10,458 nucleotides of DNA, taken from contig JAUVAG010000014.1 in assembly GCA_030591825.1 (NCBI GenBank), forward strand, positions 1 through 10,458, given 5' to 3'. This DNA is from Dethiosulfatibacter sp. (GTDB lineage Bacteria; Bacillota; Clostridia; Tissierellales; Dethiosulfatibacteraceae). Shown here in pieces: positions 1-6,584 of the stretch (the first letter of the stretch is position 1; the number at the start of each line of letters is the position of its first letter). The notes beneath the pieces are model-generated. The model was not told where the DNA came from and did no database searches. It saw only the letters and a list, made by a program, of their open reading frames with translations. The translations under genes and the position numbers were made by a program.

Positions 1-744
1 AGCTCTTGAAGAAGAAACAATTCCACCAAGCTCATCCGCTAGTCTTACTAGCTTGTCGAAGTTTTCAGTATTACCAACGCCTCTTCCACCTGACACAAGA
101 ATATTTGCATCCTGTATATCTATTTTTTCAGATACTTCATTTACAACTTCAAGAATTTCATAAGTCATGTCTTCAGCCTTTATTTCAACTGCAAATCTTT
201 CTATTTCAACATTCTTATCCAGGTCTGTCTTTGCTTTTTTCATTACGCCCGATCTTACAGTTGCCATTTGAGGCCTATGATCCGGACATATTATTGTAGC
301 CATGATGTTTCCACCAAAGGCAGGCCTTGTCATCATAAGATCGTTGTTTTCCTCGTTGATTTCAAGTGATGTACAATCTGCTGTAAGTCCCGTATGTATT
401 CTTCCTGCAAGTCTTGGCGCTATGTCCCTTCCAATTGCAGTAGCTCCAAAAAGGAATATTTCCGGTTTTTTCGCGTTGATTACTTCCGCCAAAACCTTTG
501 TATATGGCTCAGTCATATAAAGTTCAAGGTCCTTGCCTTCAGTATAAACTATATTGTCAGCTCCGCAGTGGGCTAATTTATCAACACCCTTTACATCATT
601 ACCTATAACAACTGCCGTTACTTCCTGCTTCAGTTCAGCAGCAAGCTCCTGTGCCTTTCCAAGAAGTTCCAGCGATACATTTTGTATATCTCCGTTTTTC
701 TGTTCTATATAAACAAATACTCCATTGCATTCTTCTCTTTTCAC
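1..744 (-). CDS. etfA: Electron transfer flavoprotein, alpha subunit (partial, C-terminus outside window)
   Basis: EtfA forms a soluble heterodimer with EtfB that passes electrons to or from acyl-CoA dehydrogenases; in butyrate-forming anaerobes the Bcd/EtfAB complex is electron-bifurcating. The 248 visible residues contain the EtfA core signature GRDIAPRLAGR (about 105-115) with TGLTADCT just after it, then TRPAFGGN (139-146) and MATVRSGVM (160-168). The start of the C-terminal FAD domain is present (SGGRGVGNTENF at about 218-229, ending SSSRA). The frame is still open at base 1, so the rest of the FAD domain lies outside; family members are usually 320-400 residues. The start is GTG at 744, with AGGAGG at 752-757 and a 7-nt spacer; no ATG fits this site. 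It lies 14 nt after the etfB stop, so the two are almost certainly cotranscribed. There is no N-terminal ferredoxin-like extension. The family is clear; coupling to bifurcation is inferred from the neighbours. Confidence 0.95.
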   Translation of the reverse strand, partial: MKREECNGVFVYIEQKNGDIQNVSLELLGKAQELAAELKQEVTAVVIGNDVKGVDKLAHCGADNIVYTEGKDLELYMTEPYTKVLAEVINAKKPEIFLFGATAIGRDIAPRLAGRIHTGLTADCTSLEINEENNDLMMTRPAFGGNIMATIICPDHRPQMATVRSGVMKKAKTDLDKNVEIERFAVEIKAEDMTYEILEVVNEVSEKIDIQDANILVSGGRGVGNTENFDKLVRLADELGGIVSSSRA

Positions 745-758
745 GATATTTCCTCCTG

Positions 759-1544
759 TTATATTATAAATTTCTCTTTCAGTTTCTCAACAATTACCTT
801 TGCCGCTTCTCTCTCGTCAAGATTGTCATATTTTACACCTGAAGATTTTACACCTTTTGTAAATGACTTCTTAACCTTTGTAGGAGAACCCTTAAGTCCT
901 ATCTCTTCAGCTTCAACGTCAAGATCTGCAAAAGTCATCTTTTTGATTTCCTTTTCCTTGAAAGAATCGAATACCATTCCAACACTCATGTATCGTGGCT
1001 GATTCATTTCAGCAAGTGCTGTAATCAGACAAGGTGTCTGAATTCTGATTTTGTGGTATCCGTCTTCAAACATTCTTTTAAGAATCAAACTGTCTCCATC
1101 CTTTTTCATGTCGTTAACATAGCTTACATGTGGAATCTTAAGATGCTCTGCCATTTCAGGTCCAACCTGTGCTGTATCTCCGTCTATTGCCTGTCTTCCC
1201 GCAACTATAAGGTCATAGTCCATCTTCTCTATTGCCTTTGCAAGAGTAAGAGATGTAGCCCATGTATCTGCTCCTGCAAATACCCTGTCTGTAAGCAGAA
1301 CAGCCTCGTCAGCTCCCATTGCCAAAGCTTCTCTAAGGGCTCCTTCAGCCTGTGGAGGTCCCATTGTCAACACAGTTATATGTGCGCCATGCTTGTCTTT
1401 AAGTTCCAGTGCAGCTTCAAGACCACTTTTGTCGTCAGGATTGATAATACTTGGTACTCCATCTCTTATAAGAGTTCCTGTTTCCGGGTTAAGTTTCACT
1501 TCATTTGTATCGGGAACTTGTTTTATACATACAATTATTTTCAT
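759..1544 (-). CDS. etfB: Electron transfer flavoprotein, beta subunit
   Basis: EtfB is the second ETF subunit. In bifurcating ETFs it carries the FAD that splits the two electrons of NADH. The protein starts MKIIVCIKQVPDTNEVKL and has the nucleotide/FAD-binding stretch AGRQAIDGDTAQVGPE (115-130), which is typical of ETF-beta from butyrate-producing anaerobes. It also has GALREALAMGADEAVLL in the first half, and the length of 261 residues is normal. A longer ORF begins at 1550 (MKMK...), but the AGGAGG at 1553-1558 would then be only 2 nt from the start. The ATG at 1544 gives an 8-nt spacer and is preferred. The ribosome site overlaps the TAG stop of bcd (1557-1559), so the genes are tightly coupled in the order bcd-etfB-etfA, the classical clostridial order. 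Assignment is secure; bifurcating function is inferred from family and context. Confidence 0.96.
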   Translation of the reverse strand: MKIIVCIKQVPDTNEVKLNPETGTLIRDGVPSIINPDDKSGLEAALELKDKHGAHITVLTMGPPQAEGALREALAMGADEAVLLTDRVFAGADTWATSLTLAKAIEKMDYDLIVAGRQAIDGDTAQVGPEMAEHLKIPHVSYVNDMKKDGDSLILKRMFEDGYHKIRIQTPCLITALAEMNQPRYMSVGMVFDSFKEKEIKKMTFADLDVEAEEIGLKGSPTKVKKSFTKGVKSSGVKYDNLDEREAAKVIVEKLKEKFII

Positions 1545-1556
1545 TTTCATTTCCTC

Positions 1557-2693
1557 CTATAGCATGCTTGCAGCAATTACCATTTTCTGCACTTCTGATG
1601 TACCTTCATATATTTCAGTTATTTTCGCATCTCTCATCATTCTTTCAACTGGGTATTCCCTGGTATATCCATATCCACCATGAAGCTGTACAGCTTTGGT
1701 TGTTACCCACATTGCTGTTTCTGCAGCGTAAAGTTTAGCCATTGCAGCTTCCCTGCTGTAAGGAATTCCATTGTCCTTGTTACATGCAGCTCTATATACA
1801 AGCATTCTTGATGCATCAGTTCTTGTCTGCATATCAGCAAGTTCAAACTGGGTATTCTGAAACTTGGAAAGAGATCTTCCAAATTGCTTTCTTTCCTTTA
1901 CATATTTAACTGTTTCATCTATTGCTCCCTGAGCAAGACCAAGAGCCTGAGCGGCAATACCTATTCTTCCACCATCTAGAGTCTTCATGGCTATTCCAAA
2001 GCCTTTTCCTACTTTTCCCAATAGGTTTTCCTTAGGTACTTTTACATTTTCAAATATTAGCTCGCAAGTTGCAGATCCTCTGATTCCCATCTTAAGCTCT
2101 TTCTTTCCTATTGAAAATCCTTCAAAATCCTTCTCAACTATGAATGCACTTATTCCTCTTGTTCCCTTTGACTTGTCAGTCATTGCAAAGACTATAAAAA
2201 CTTCTGCACAAGATGCATTTGTAATGAAAATCTTAGATCCATTAAGAATATAGTTGTCTCCATCAAGTATAGCCTTTGTCTGTTGACCCGAAGCATCAGT
2301 ACCTGCATTTGGCTCAGTAAGTCCGAAGGCTCCAAGCTTTTCTCCTTTTGCCAATGGAATCAAATACTTTTCTTTTTGTTCCTTTGTTCCAAATTCATAT
2401 ATAGGCGCACAGCAAAGTGAATTATGAGCTGAAAGTATAACCCCTGTAGTTCCACATGCCTTGGAAAGCTCTTCAACCAGCATTATATATGCAAGATTGT
2501 CCCCGCCTTGTCCTCCAAGTTCCTTAGGGAAAGGAATGCCAAGCATACCATACTGCTTCATCTTCTCCACCGTCTCAGCAGGGAATCTTTCTTCTTCATC
2601 AATTTCGGCTGCCAAAGGTTTTACTTCATTCTCAGTAAATTCTTTATACAGCTGTTTAAGCAACTCATGCTCTTTCTTCATGTTAAAATCCAT
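1557..2693 (-). CDS. bcd: Butyryl-CoA dehydrogenase (short-chain acyl-CoA dehydrogenase)
   Basis: This FAD enzyme reduces crotonyl-CoA to butyryl-CoA (or runs in reverse), exchanging electrons with the EtfAB encoded directly downstream. It is 378 residues long, the usual length. The N-terminal helical domain is about 1-120, the middle beta domain about 121-225 with the acyl-CoA dehydrogenase signature AFGLTEPNAGTDA (122-134), and the C-terminal helical domain about 230-378 with QLHGGYGY (336-343). The catalytic base is Glu363 in IYEGTSEVQ, the position used by short- and medium-chain dehydrogenases, so the active site is intact. Start ATG 2693 has GGAGGT at 2699-2704. An overlapping ATG at 2698 is out of frame. 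The leader from the predicted sigma-54 start (about 2881) is long, about 190 nt, and contains a small ORF that overlaps the first codons of bcd. Other short-chain acyl-CoA substrates are possible, but the etfBA linkage favours butyryl-CoA. Confidence 0.95.
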   Translation of the reverse strand: MDFNMKKEHELLKQLYKEFTENEVKPLAAEIDEEERFPAETVEKMKQYGMLGIPFPKELGGQGGDNLAYIMLVEELSKACGTTGVILSAHNSLCCAPIYEFGTKEQKEKYLIPLAKGEKLGAFGLTEPNAGTDASGQQTKAILDGDNYILNGSKIFITNASCAEVFIVFAMTDKSKGTRGISAFIVEKDFEGFSIGKKELKMGIRGSATCELIFENVKVPKENLLGKVGKGFGIAMKTLDGGRIGIAAQALGLAQGAIDETVKYVKERKQFGRSLSKFQNTQFELADMQTRTDASRMLVYRAACNKDNGIPYSREAAMAKLYAAETAMWVTTKAVQLHGGYGYTREYPVERMMRDAKITEIYEGTSEVQKMVIAASML

Positions 2694-2845
2694 TTCATAC
2701 CTCCATTAATTTTAGATAATATTTTAACAAACCTTTTCTGATCATAGGCTTCCAAAAACACAGAAGCCTTTTGTCTGTCATTTTGTATGAACATAGTTAA
2801 ATGCACTATCCTGTCTTCATTGGGTTCATACTCTAAAGCCTTCAT
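2678..2845 (-). CDS. Possible small ORF (55 aa) in the bcd leader, function unknown
   Basis: Between the predicted sigma-54 start site (about 2881) and bcd there is an open frame beginning MKALEYEPNEDRIVH and ending GGMKWILT. Its TGA (2678-2680) lies inside bcd codons 5-6, a 16-nt overlap in another frame. The composition looks like a real soluble protein: charged, mixed, with AGA/AGG and ATA codons like the flanking genes. The frame stays open upstream of the ATG back to a TGA near 2880. I do not recognise a family. No strong ribosome site precedes the ATG (only GAG in ATCGAGTAAA), which is the main weakness. If translated, ribosomes would read through the bcd ribosome site (2699-2704) and stop just past its start, which would couple bcd translation to it. 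It could instead be a gene remnant or a chance ORF. Confidence 0.4.
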   Translation of the reverse strand: MKALEYEPNEDRIVHLTMFIQNDRQKASVFLEAYDQKRFVKILSKINGGMKWILT

Positions 2846-2890
2846 TTTACTCGATAAAGACTTGTGATATTTTTCTTCTCAAATAACTAT

Positions 2891-2907
2891 ATGCATAAAC
2901 CATGCCA
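2891..2907 (-). promoter_or_regulatory. Sigma-54 (-24/-12) promoter of bcd-etfBA
   Basis: Reading the minus strand, TTGGCATGGTTTATGCAT matches the RpoN consensus YTGGCAY-GR-N3-TTGCW except for ATGCA in place of TTGCA. The invariant GG (2906/2905) and GC (2894/2893) are exactly 10 nt apart. The predicted start is about 2881, giving a leader of about 190 nt. This is the least perfect of the three -24/-12 promoters in the window. I see no good sigma-A promoter closer to bcd. Two palindromes of the shared family lie 160-195 bp upstream, as expected for enhancer sites. Confidence 0.8.
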
Positions 2908-3032
2908 AGTTTTTCTCTATTATTTTCTCCAATAAAAATCCAGTGATATCAGTAACTGCAGTTAATCATCAAAAAATCACACTACAGACTAAGGGTTTTT
3001 CGTGAATATTTTAACATATTAATATGTTTTTT

Positions 3033-3050
3033 TGTCAGGTTTCCAAGACA
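3033..3050. promoter_or_regulatory. Upstream activator site candidate, bcd proximal copy
   Basis: TGTCAGGTTTCCAAGACA is an imperfect dyad (TGTC...GACA). It keeps all nine positions that are invariant among the five copies in the window: TGT at 1-3, T8, C12, A14 and ACA at 16-18. Its centre is about 160 bp upstream of the predicted bcd start site, a normal distance for an enhancer-binding-protein site. The presumed ligand is the HTH domain of the regulator encoded at 4395-6488; that link is inferred. Confidence 0.6.
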
Positions 3051-3065
3051 ATCTTCTAATAAGCA

Positions 3066-3083
3066 TGTATGTTAACCCAGACA
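3066..3083. promoter_or_regulatory. Upstream activator site candidate, bcd distal copy
   Basis: TGTATGTTAACCCAGACA matches 15 of 18 positions of the perfect palindrome at 6558-6575. Its centre is 33 bp (about three helical turns) from the neighbouring copy at 3033-3050 and about 193 bp upstream of the predicted bcd start. Paired sites on one face of the helix are usual for sigma-54 activators, which assemble as hexamers. Confidence 0.68.
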
Positions 3084-3127
3084 CTCTTTTATTTTGACCA
3101 TTAAATTGCATTGTTTTCCAGACAACA

Positions 3128-3154
3128 AAAGGAGATTCCAGCAGAATCCCCTTT
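3128..3154 (-). terminator. Rho-independent terminator after hbd
   Basis: On the minus strand AAAGGGGATTC and GAATCTCCTTT form an 11-bp stem (one G-U pair) around a 5-nt loop. This is followed by a modest T-rich run (TGTTGT) after the T-rich end of the stem. It begins 44 nt past the hbd stop and lies before the bcd enhancer sites, so hbd and bcd-etfBA are probably separate transcription units. Confidence 0.75.
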
Positions 3155-3197
3155 CACGAATCAATCTTTCTATTAATTTATTTTTGCTACATTTTTA

Positions 3198-4040
3198 CTA
3201 TTGATATACGAAAAATCCTTCGCCAGTCTTTCTTCCAAGTTTGTTCCCTCTTACCATTTTTCTCAATAATGGATGCGGTCTGTATTTTGGATCTCCATAT
3301 TCATTGTTTAGTACTTCCATAATGAAAAGACAAACATCAAGTCCTATTAAATCTCCAAGGGCCAATGGTCCTATTGGATGATTTGCTCCAAGCTTCATAG
3401 CATTATCAATATCATCAGCACTTGCAATACCATCCGCCAGAATACCTACAGCTTCATTTATCATAGGCACTAGAATCCTGTTTACTACAAATCCTGGTGC
3501 TTCTTCAACTGCTACGCCTTCTTTTTTCAAAGACTGTGTCAATCCCTTAACTGTATTGAAAGTTTCTTCAGAAGTTGAAAGTCCCTTTATTATTTCTACT
3601 AGCTTCATTACTGGAGCCGGATTAAAGAAATGCATTCCTATCACTTTATCTGGTCTCTTTGTAGCTATTGCTATCTCCGTAATGGATAAAGATGATGTAT
3701 TGGTTGCAAGAATTGTTTTCTCATCGCATATTTTGTCCAGTTCAGAAAATATTTCTTTTTTAATCTTCATGTTTTCCACAGCAGCTTCAACTATCAGATC
3801 ACAATCCGAAGCTTCATTTAAACTTACTGTGGTTTTGATTCTGCCTAAAATCCCAGTCTTGTCATCTTCAGAAATTTTTTCTTTTTTTACCAATCTACTT
3901 AAATTCTTTTCTATAAAAGAATATCCTTTTTCCACATATTCTTCCTTAATATCTCTTAAAATAACATCGTGTCCATTCTGTGCAAAAACTTGAGCTATGC
4001 CAGAACCCATAGTTCCAGCCCCTAAAATACATATTTTCAT
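3198..4040 (-). CDS. hbd: 3-Hydroxybutyryl-CoA dehydrogenase
   Basis: The cytoplasmic enzyme interconverts (S)-3-hydroxybutyryl-CoA and acetoacetyl-CoA. Its 280 residues match the usual single-function clostridial Hbd. The N-terminal Rossmann fold has [11 protein letters not shown] (7-17), and Asp30 after the second strand favours NAD over NADP. Residues spaced as in the family active site are Ser116 (NTSS), His137 (GMHFFNP), Glu149 (VEII) and Asn187 (VNR). The C-terminal domain has [15 protein letters not shown] (221-235) and the usual ending [13 protein letters not shown]. Start ATG 4040 has GGAGG six bases upstream. In many clostridia hbd follows etfA in the bcd operon; here it lies upstream with its own sigma-54 promoter and terminator. 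Identity is secure; the direction of flux is not shown by the sequence. Confidence 0.96.
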   Translation of the reverse strand: MKICILGAGTMGSGIAQVFAQNGHDVILRDIKEEYVEKGYSFIEKNLSRLVKKEKISEDDKTGILGRIKTTVSLNEASDCDLIVEAAVENMKIKKEIFSELDKICDEKTILATNTSSLSITEIAIATKRPDKVIGMHFFNPAPVMKLVEIIKGLSTSEETFNTVKGLTQSLKKEGVAVEEAPGFVVNRILVPMINEAVGILADGIASADDIDNAMKLGANHPIGPLALGDLIGLDVCLFIMEVLNNEYGDPKYRPHPLLRKMVRGNKLGRKTGEGFFVYQ

Positions 4041-4119
4041 AATAATCCTCCATTATTTTTTATTTATATGGTTAATCCCATTTCTTTCATATCCTATCAA
4101 TCATTTCTATATTATATAT

Positions 4120-4136
4120 AGCAATTATTGTGCCAA
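4120..4136 (-). promoter_or_regulatory. Sigma-54 (-24/-12) promoter of hbd
   Basis: The minus strand reads TTGGCACAATAATTGCT, a full match to the RpoN consensus TGGCAC-N5-TTGCW, with GG (4134/4133) and GC (4122/4121) 10 nt apart. The predicted start is about 4109, which leaves a leader of about 69 nt before hbd. Sixteen bases of this promoter are identical to the one at 10303-10318, including the five spacer bases. Confidence 0.92.
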
Positions 4137-4159
4137 TTTTTTCATACAAACTTATTTCC

Positions 4160-4180
4160 GTTGATATTCTAACGTTTTTT
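4160..4180. promoter_or_regulatory. Promoter-proximal conserved element, hbd copy
   Basis: GTTGATATTCTAACG plus a run of six T (plus strand) is identical over 21 bases to 10343-10363. In both places it lies exactly 26 bp from the upstream G of the -24 element, with a shared AAACTTA between them (4148-4154). GTT-N8-AAC gives weak dyad symmetry. It differs from the 18-bp palindromes and sits too close (about -51 to -71) to be a typical enhancer. A binding site for a second regulator or a DNA-bending protein is possible; the function is unknown. Confidence 0.6.
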
Positions 4181-4303
4181 GTTGAATATATACTTTCTAT
4201 TCTTTACCACAAGCTAATCCAGACAAATTTTATGATATTACGATTTCAAAATAAAGGGTTTCTGTACCTATAACCTAACACTTCTTTTATTTTATCGATT
4301 TAT

Positions 4304-4321
4304 TGTCTTGTTTACTATACA
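4304..4321. promoter_or_regulatory. Upstream activator site candidate, hbd proximal copy
   Basis: TGTCTTGTTTACTATACA shares all nine invariant positions of the palindrome family. Its reverse complement matches 14-15 of 18 positions of the perfect copy at 6558. Its centre is about 203 bp upstream of the predicted hbd start and 42 bp, four helical turns, from the next copy. Confidence 0.7.
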
Positions 4322-4345
4322 TGACAAATCCACTATATACATTTA

Positions 4346-4363
4346 TGTATTGTTTGCCATACA
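4346..4363. promoter_or_regulatory. Upstream activator site candidate, hbd distal copy
   Basis: TGTATTGTTTGCCATACA reads in reverse complement as TGTATGGCAAACAATACA, 16 of 18 identical to the perfect palindrome upstream of the regulator gene. It lies between the regulator's stop codon and the hbd promoter, about 245 bp upstream of the predicted hbd start. Confidence 0.75.
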
Positions 4364-4394
4364 GTTTTGTTGTATTCCTCATTTTGCATAGGAA

Positions 4395-6488
4395 TTATTC
4401 ATCAATATGTATTGTTTTATCGACTATTGTTATCTTGTACTTGTCAAGCTTCTCATAAAATGCAGCCCTGCTCACGCCAAGGAGTCTAGCAGCTTTTGAC
4501 CTGTTGAAATTCACAACTTCAAGGCATTGAATAATTGCCTTCTTCTCAGTTTCACGCACTATATCTCTCAGAGGTTTAACATCCTCAATGTCATAAACTC
4601 CCGAAACATCAACTGGAAGGTGCTTAGCTTTGATTATACTGTCCGTATCCAAAATATTTATCGCTCTTTCAATAATGTTTTCAAGCTCTCTTACATTGCC
4701 CGGCCATGAATATTTCTTTAATTTTGCAATTGCAGACTCACTTATGGAGTCGACCTTTTTAAAATATCTTACCCTGTATTTCTTGAGAAACTCCCTGCAC
4801 AATTGGTCCAAATCATCAATCCGTTCTTTCAAAGAAGGAATTTCAATGGTCACAACATTAATTCTATAGTAAAGGTCAAGTCTGAATTGCTTTTCTTCTA
4901 TGAGCTGCTCTATATTTCTATTTGTTGCAGCTATTATTCTAACATCTATTTTTATGGTCTTGTTGGACCCTATCCTCTCTACTTCCCTTTCCTGAATAAC
5001 CCTAAGAAGCTTCGCCTGCATATGCATGGGCATGTCTCCGATTTCATCAAGAAAAATTGTACCCTGATCTGCAACTTCAAACTTACCTATCCTTCCCCCT
5101 TTTTTCGCACCTGTAAAAGCTCCCTGCTCGTAGCCGAATAATTCTGATTCAATCAATTCATCAGGAATTGCGGCACAGTTCACCTTTATAAATGGTTTGT
5201 TTCTCCTAGCACTTGAATTATGTATGGAATGGGCAAAAAGTTCTTTCCCTGTTCCGCTTTCTCCCAGTATAAGTACATTGGAATTTGTGTAAGCAGCTTT
5301 CTTCGCAAGATTTATCACCTGCTTCATTTCGTTGCTTTTCCCAACAATGTCACTGAAATTATATTTAGCCTTGTTGATCTTTGATATTTCATCCTTGTAA
5401 TTTTCAAGCTGCTGTTCAATTTTTCCTATCTTCCTGTAAAGCTTATCAAATTCATCGATATTCTTGAACATAATCCTACCTACAACACTTGTTACCTTGC
5501 CGTTTTTAAAGACAGGAATCCTTGATGCAACTATATAATTATCCTTTATCTTCTGAAGATCCGCCACTTCTGGAATTCCTGTCTCAGCAACCTTGTGAAG
5601 CCTTGTATTTTCAACTATTTCAGTTACATGTCTTCCAACGACCTTTTCATTTTCAACTCCAAGAAAACTTTTGTATGCATCCGATATCATTGTGATATAT
5701 CCATTGGAATCAATTACAATGAGTCCTTCATACGCTGTCTCTAAAATAGATTTAAGAGCTTCCTTTTCAGTTTTTTCTACAGCAAGCTCATCATTTATTT
5801 TATTATATGTCGTAATGTCTCTTAACGAACAAATCGCGCCTGTAATTCTATTGTTATGTTCTATGATATTACTGCTGAAAACCAGGGTTTTTCCATTGAA
5901 ATCAACACTTTTACTAAATTCACCTTCTGAATCAAAAATATCTTTGGTAAAGTTCATATCATGAAGCAAATTATTTATTTCAACATCCTCTGCACTACTT
6001 CCCACAATACAAAGCAGCTCCATTGCATAGCTGTTTATAAACACGATTTGTCCCTGCCTGTTTATTGACAAAATGGCAGTATCAACACTATCAAGAATCC
6101 CTTTGAAATTGGCATAGGTATATGCAAGCTTTTCAAAATATCTCTTCATTACATGTCTTTTTTCCAATATGCTTATAAATTTCCCCTTGTCGTCAACAAC
6201 AAAAAACATATCGCTGGGCTTATTGAAAATCATATTAATTTCTTCGAATTCCTTTACGATTTCATTGTCACCAATTGGTTTCATTATGTCTCTTACTCTT
6301 ACATCTTCAATATTTTCACTATTCAAATCTCCAGAATTTCTGTTAAAAGTGCCAACGGGATACTCCATATCATTGAGTACAGGATAATATATAAGGTTTA
6401 GTTTTTGAACTTTCTTAACTGCTTCCGATACATAATCATCCTCATATAATCTAACAGGATTGTTCAACATAATATTTTTTACAAGCAT
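4395..6488 (-). CDS. Sigma-54-dependent transcriptional activator, CBS-CBS-PAS-PAS-AAA+-HTH
   Basis: This is an enhancer-binding protein that uses ATP to open sigma-54 promoters. Over its 697 residues, the domains in order are: a CBS pair (about 1-118; VKNIMLNNPV and VRDIMKP open the two repeats), PAS 1 (about 128-228), a short helical linker, PAS 2 (about 245-345), a coiled-coil-like linker (350-375), the AAA+ domain (about 380-610) and a Fis-type HTH (about 645-685, NRSKAARLLGVSRAAFYEKL). The AAA+ domain has Walker A GESGTGKE (409-416), the sigma-54-contacting loop GAFTGA (456-461), Walker B IFLDEIGD (478-485) and WPGNVRELEN (595-604), so it should be active. There is no phosphorylatable receiver domain; sensing is probably by small molecules, with adenine nucleotides or CoA esters at the CBS/PAS region as a guess. 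The CBS-PAS layout recalls PrdR of Clostridioides difficile. The start at 6488 has GAGG at 6495-6498. It lies between its three presumed target promoters. Confidence 0.95.
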   Translation of the reverse strand: MLVKNIMLNNPVRLYEDDYVSEAVKKVQKLNLIYYPVLNDMEYPVGTFNRNSGDLNSENIEDVRVRDIMKPIGDNEIVKEFEEINMIFNKPSDMFFVVDDKGKFISILEKRHVMKRYFEKLAYTYANFKGILDSVDTAILSINRQGQIVFINSYAMELLCIVGSSAEDVEINNLLHDMNFTKDIFDSEGEFSKSVDFNGKTLVFSSNIIEHNNRITGAICSLRDITTYNKINDELAVEKTEKEALKSILETAYEGLIVIDSNGYITMISDAYKSFLGVENEKVVGRHVTEIVENTRLHKVAETGIPEVADLQKIKDNYIVASRIPVFKNGKVTSVVGRIMFKNIDEFDKLYRKIGKIEQQLENYKDEISKINKAKYNFSDIVGKSNEMKQVINLAKKAAYTNSNVLILGESGTGKELFAHSIHNSSARRNKPFIKVNCAAIPDELIESELFGYEQGAFTGAKKGGRIGKFEVADQGTIFLDEIGDMPMHMQAKLLRVIQEREVERIGSNKTIKIDVRIIAATNRNIEQLIEEKQFRLDLYYRINVVTIEIPSLKERIDDLDQLCREFLKKYRVRYFKKVDSISESAIAKLKKYSWPGNVRELENIIERAINILDTDSIIKAKHLPVDVSGVYDIEDVKPLRDIVRETEKKAIIQCLEVVNFNRSKAARLLGVSRAAFYEKLDKYKITIVDKTIHIDE

Positions 6489-6557
6489 TTTAAACCTCTT
6501 CCTTATCTTTTATTTCAATAAATCAAAACAGAAACGTTACAAGTAGTTCTATAAATA

Positions 6558-6575
6558 TGTATGGTAAACCATACA
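6558..6575. promoter_or_regulatory. Perfect 18-bp palindrome overlapping the regulator's start site (autoregulatory operator candidate)
   Basis: TGTATGGT-AA-ACCATACA has perfect 8-bp arms. It lies just downstream of the sigma-A -10 box, covering about +3 to +20 of the regulator transcript, so bound protein should block its own transcription. It is the most symmetrical member of the family found at 3033, 3066, 4304 and 4346. That it is bound by the regulator itself is inferred from position and from recurrence near the sigma-54 promoters. Confidence 0.8.
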
Positions 6576-6584
6576 ATAATCACC

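Noticed and set aside
6..299. Plus-strand 97-codon open frame rich in Gln, Leu and Phe at the left edge.
   Set aside because: It is antisense to the clear etfA reading frame and its composition is an artefact of reading that gene backwards.
1545..1550. Upstream ATG giving etfB two extra residues (MKMK start).
   Set aside because: The AGGAGG would be only 2 nt from this ATG; the next ATG at 1544 has the normal 8-nt spacing and matches the family N-terminus MKIIVCIKQVPD.
1053..1562. Plus-strand open frame of 169 codons opposite etfB, and similar long plus-strand frames opposite the regulator, permease and CoA-transferase.
   Set aside because: Composition is low-complexity or unlike any protein, there are no ribosome sites, and each lies antisense to a gene with clear family motifs. 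These are shadow frames.
2746..2769. Hairpin AGGCTTC/GAAGCCT with a 10-nt loop upstream of bcd, resembling a terminator.
   Set aside because: The T-run follows it only on the plus strand, where there is no gene to terminate. On the transcribed minus strand it is followed by ATGATCAG, so it is not an intrinsic terminator there. It lies within the small ORF.
4374..4395. Inverted repeat ATTCCT/AGGAAT right after the regulator stop codon as its terminator.
   Set aside because: Only 6 bp with a 10-nt loop and no T-run on the minus strand. I see no convincing terminator for the regulator before the hbd enhancer sites.
3033..6575. Repeated palindromes as a CRISPR array or mobile-element ends.
   Set aside because: Copies are 18 bp, diverged, widely and unevenly spaced and confined to promoter regions. 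There are no cas genes, transposase or direct-repeat target duplications.
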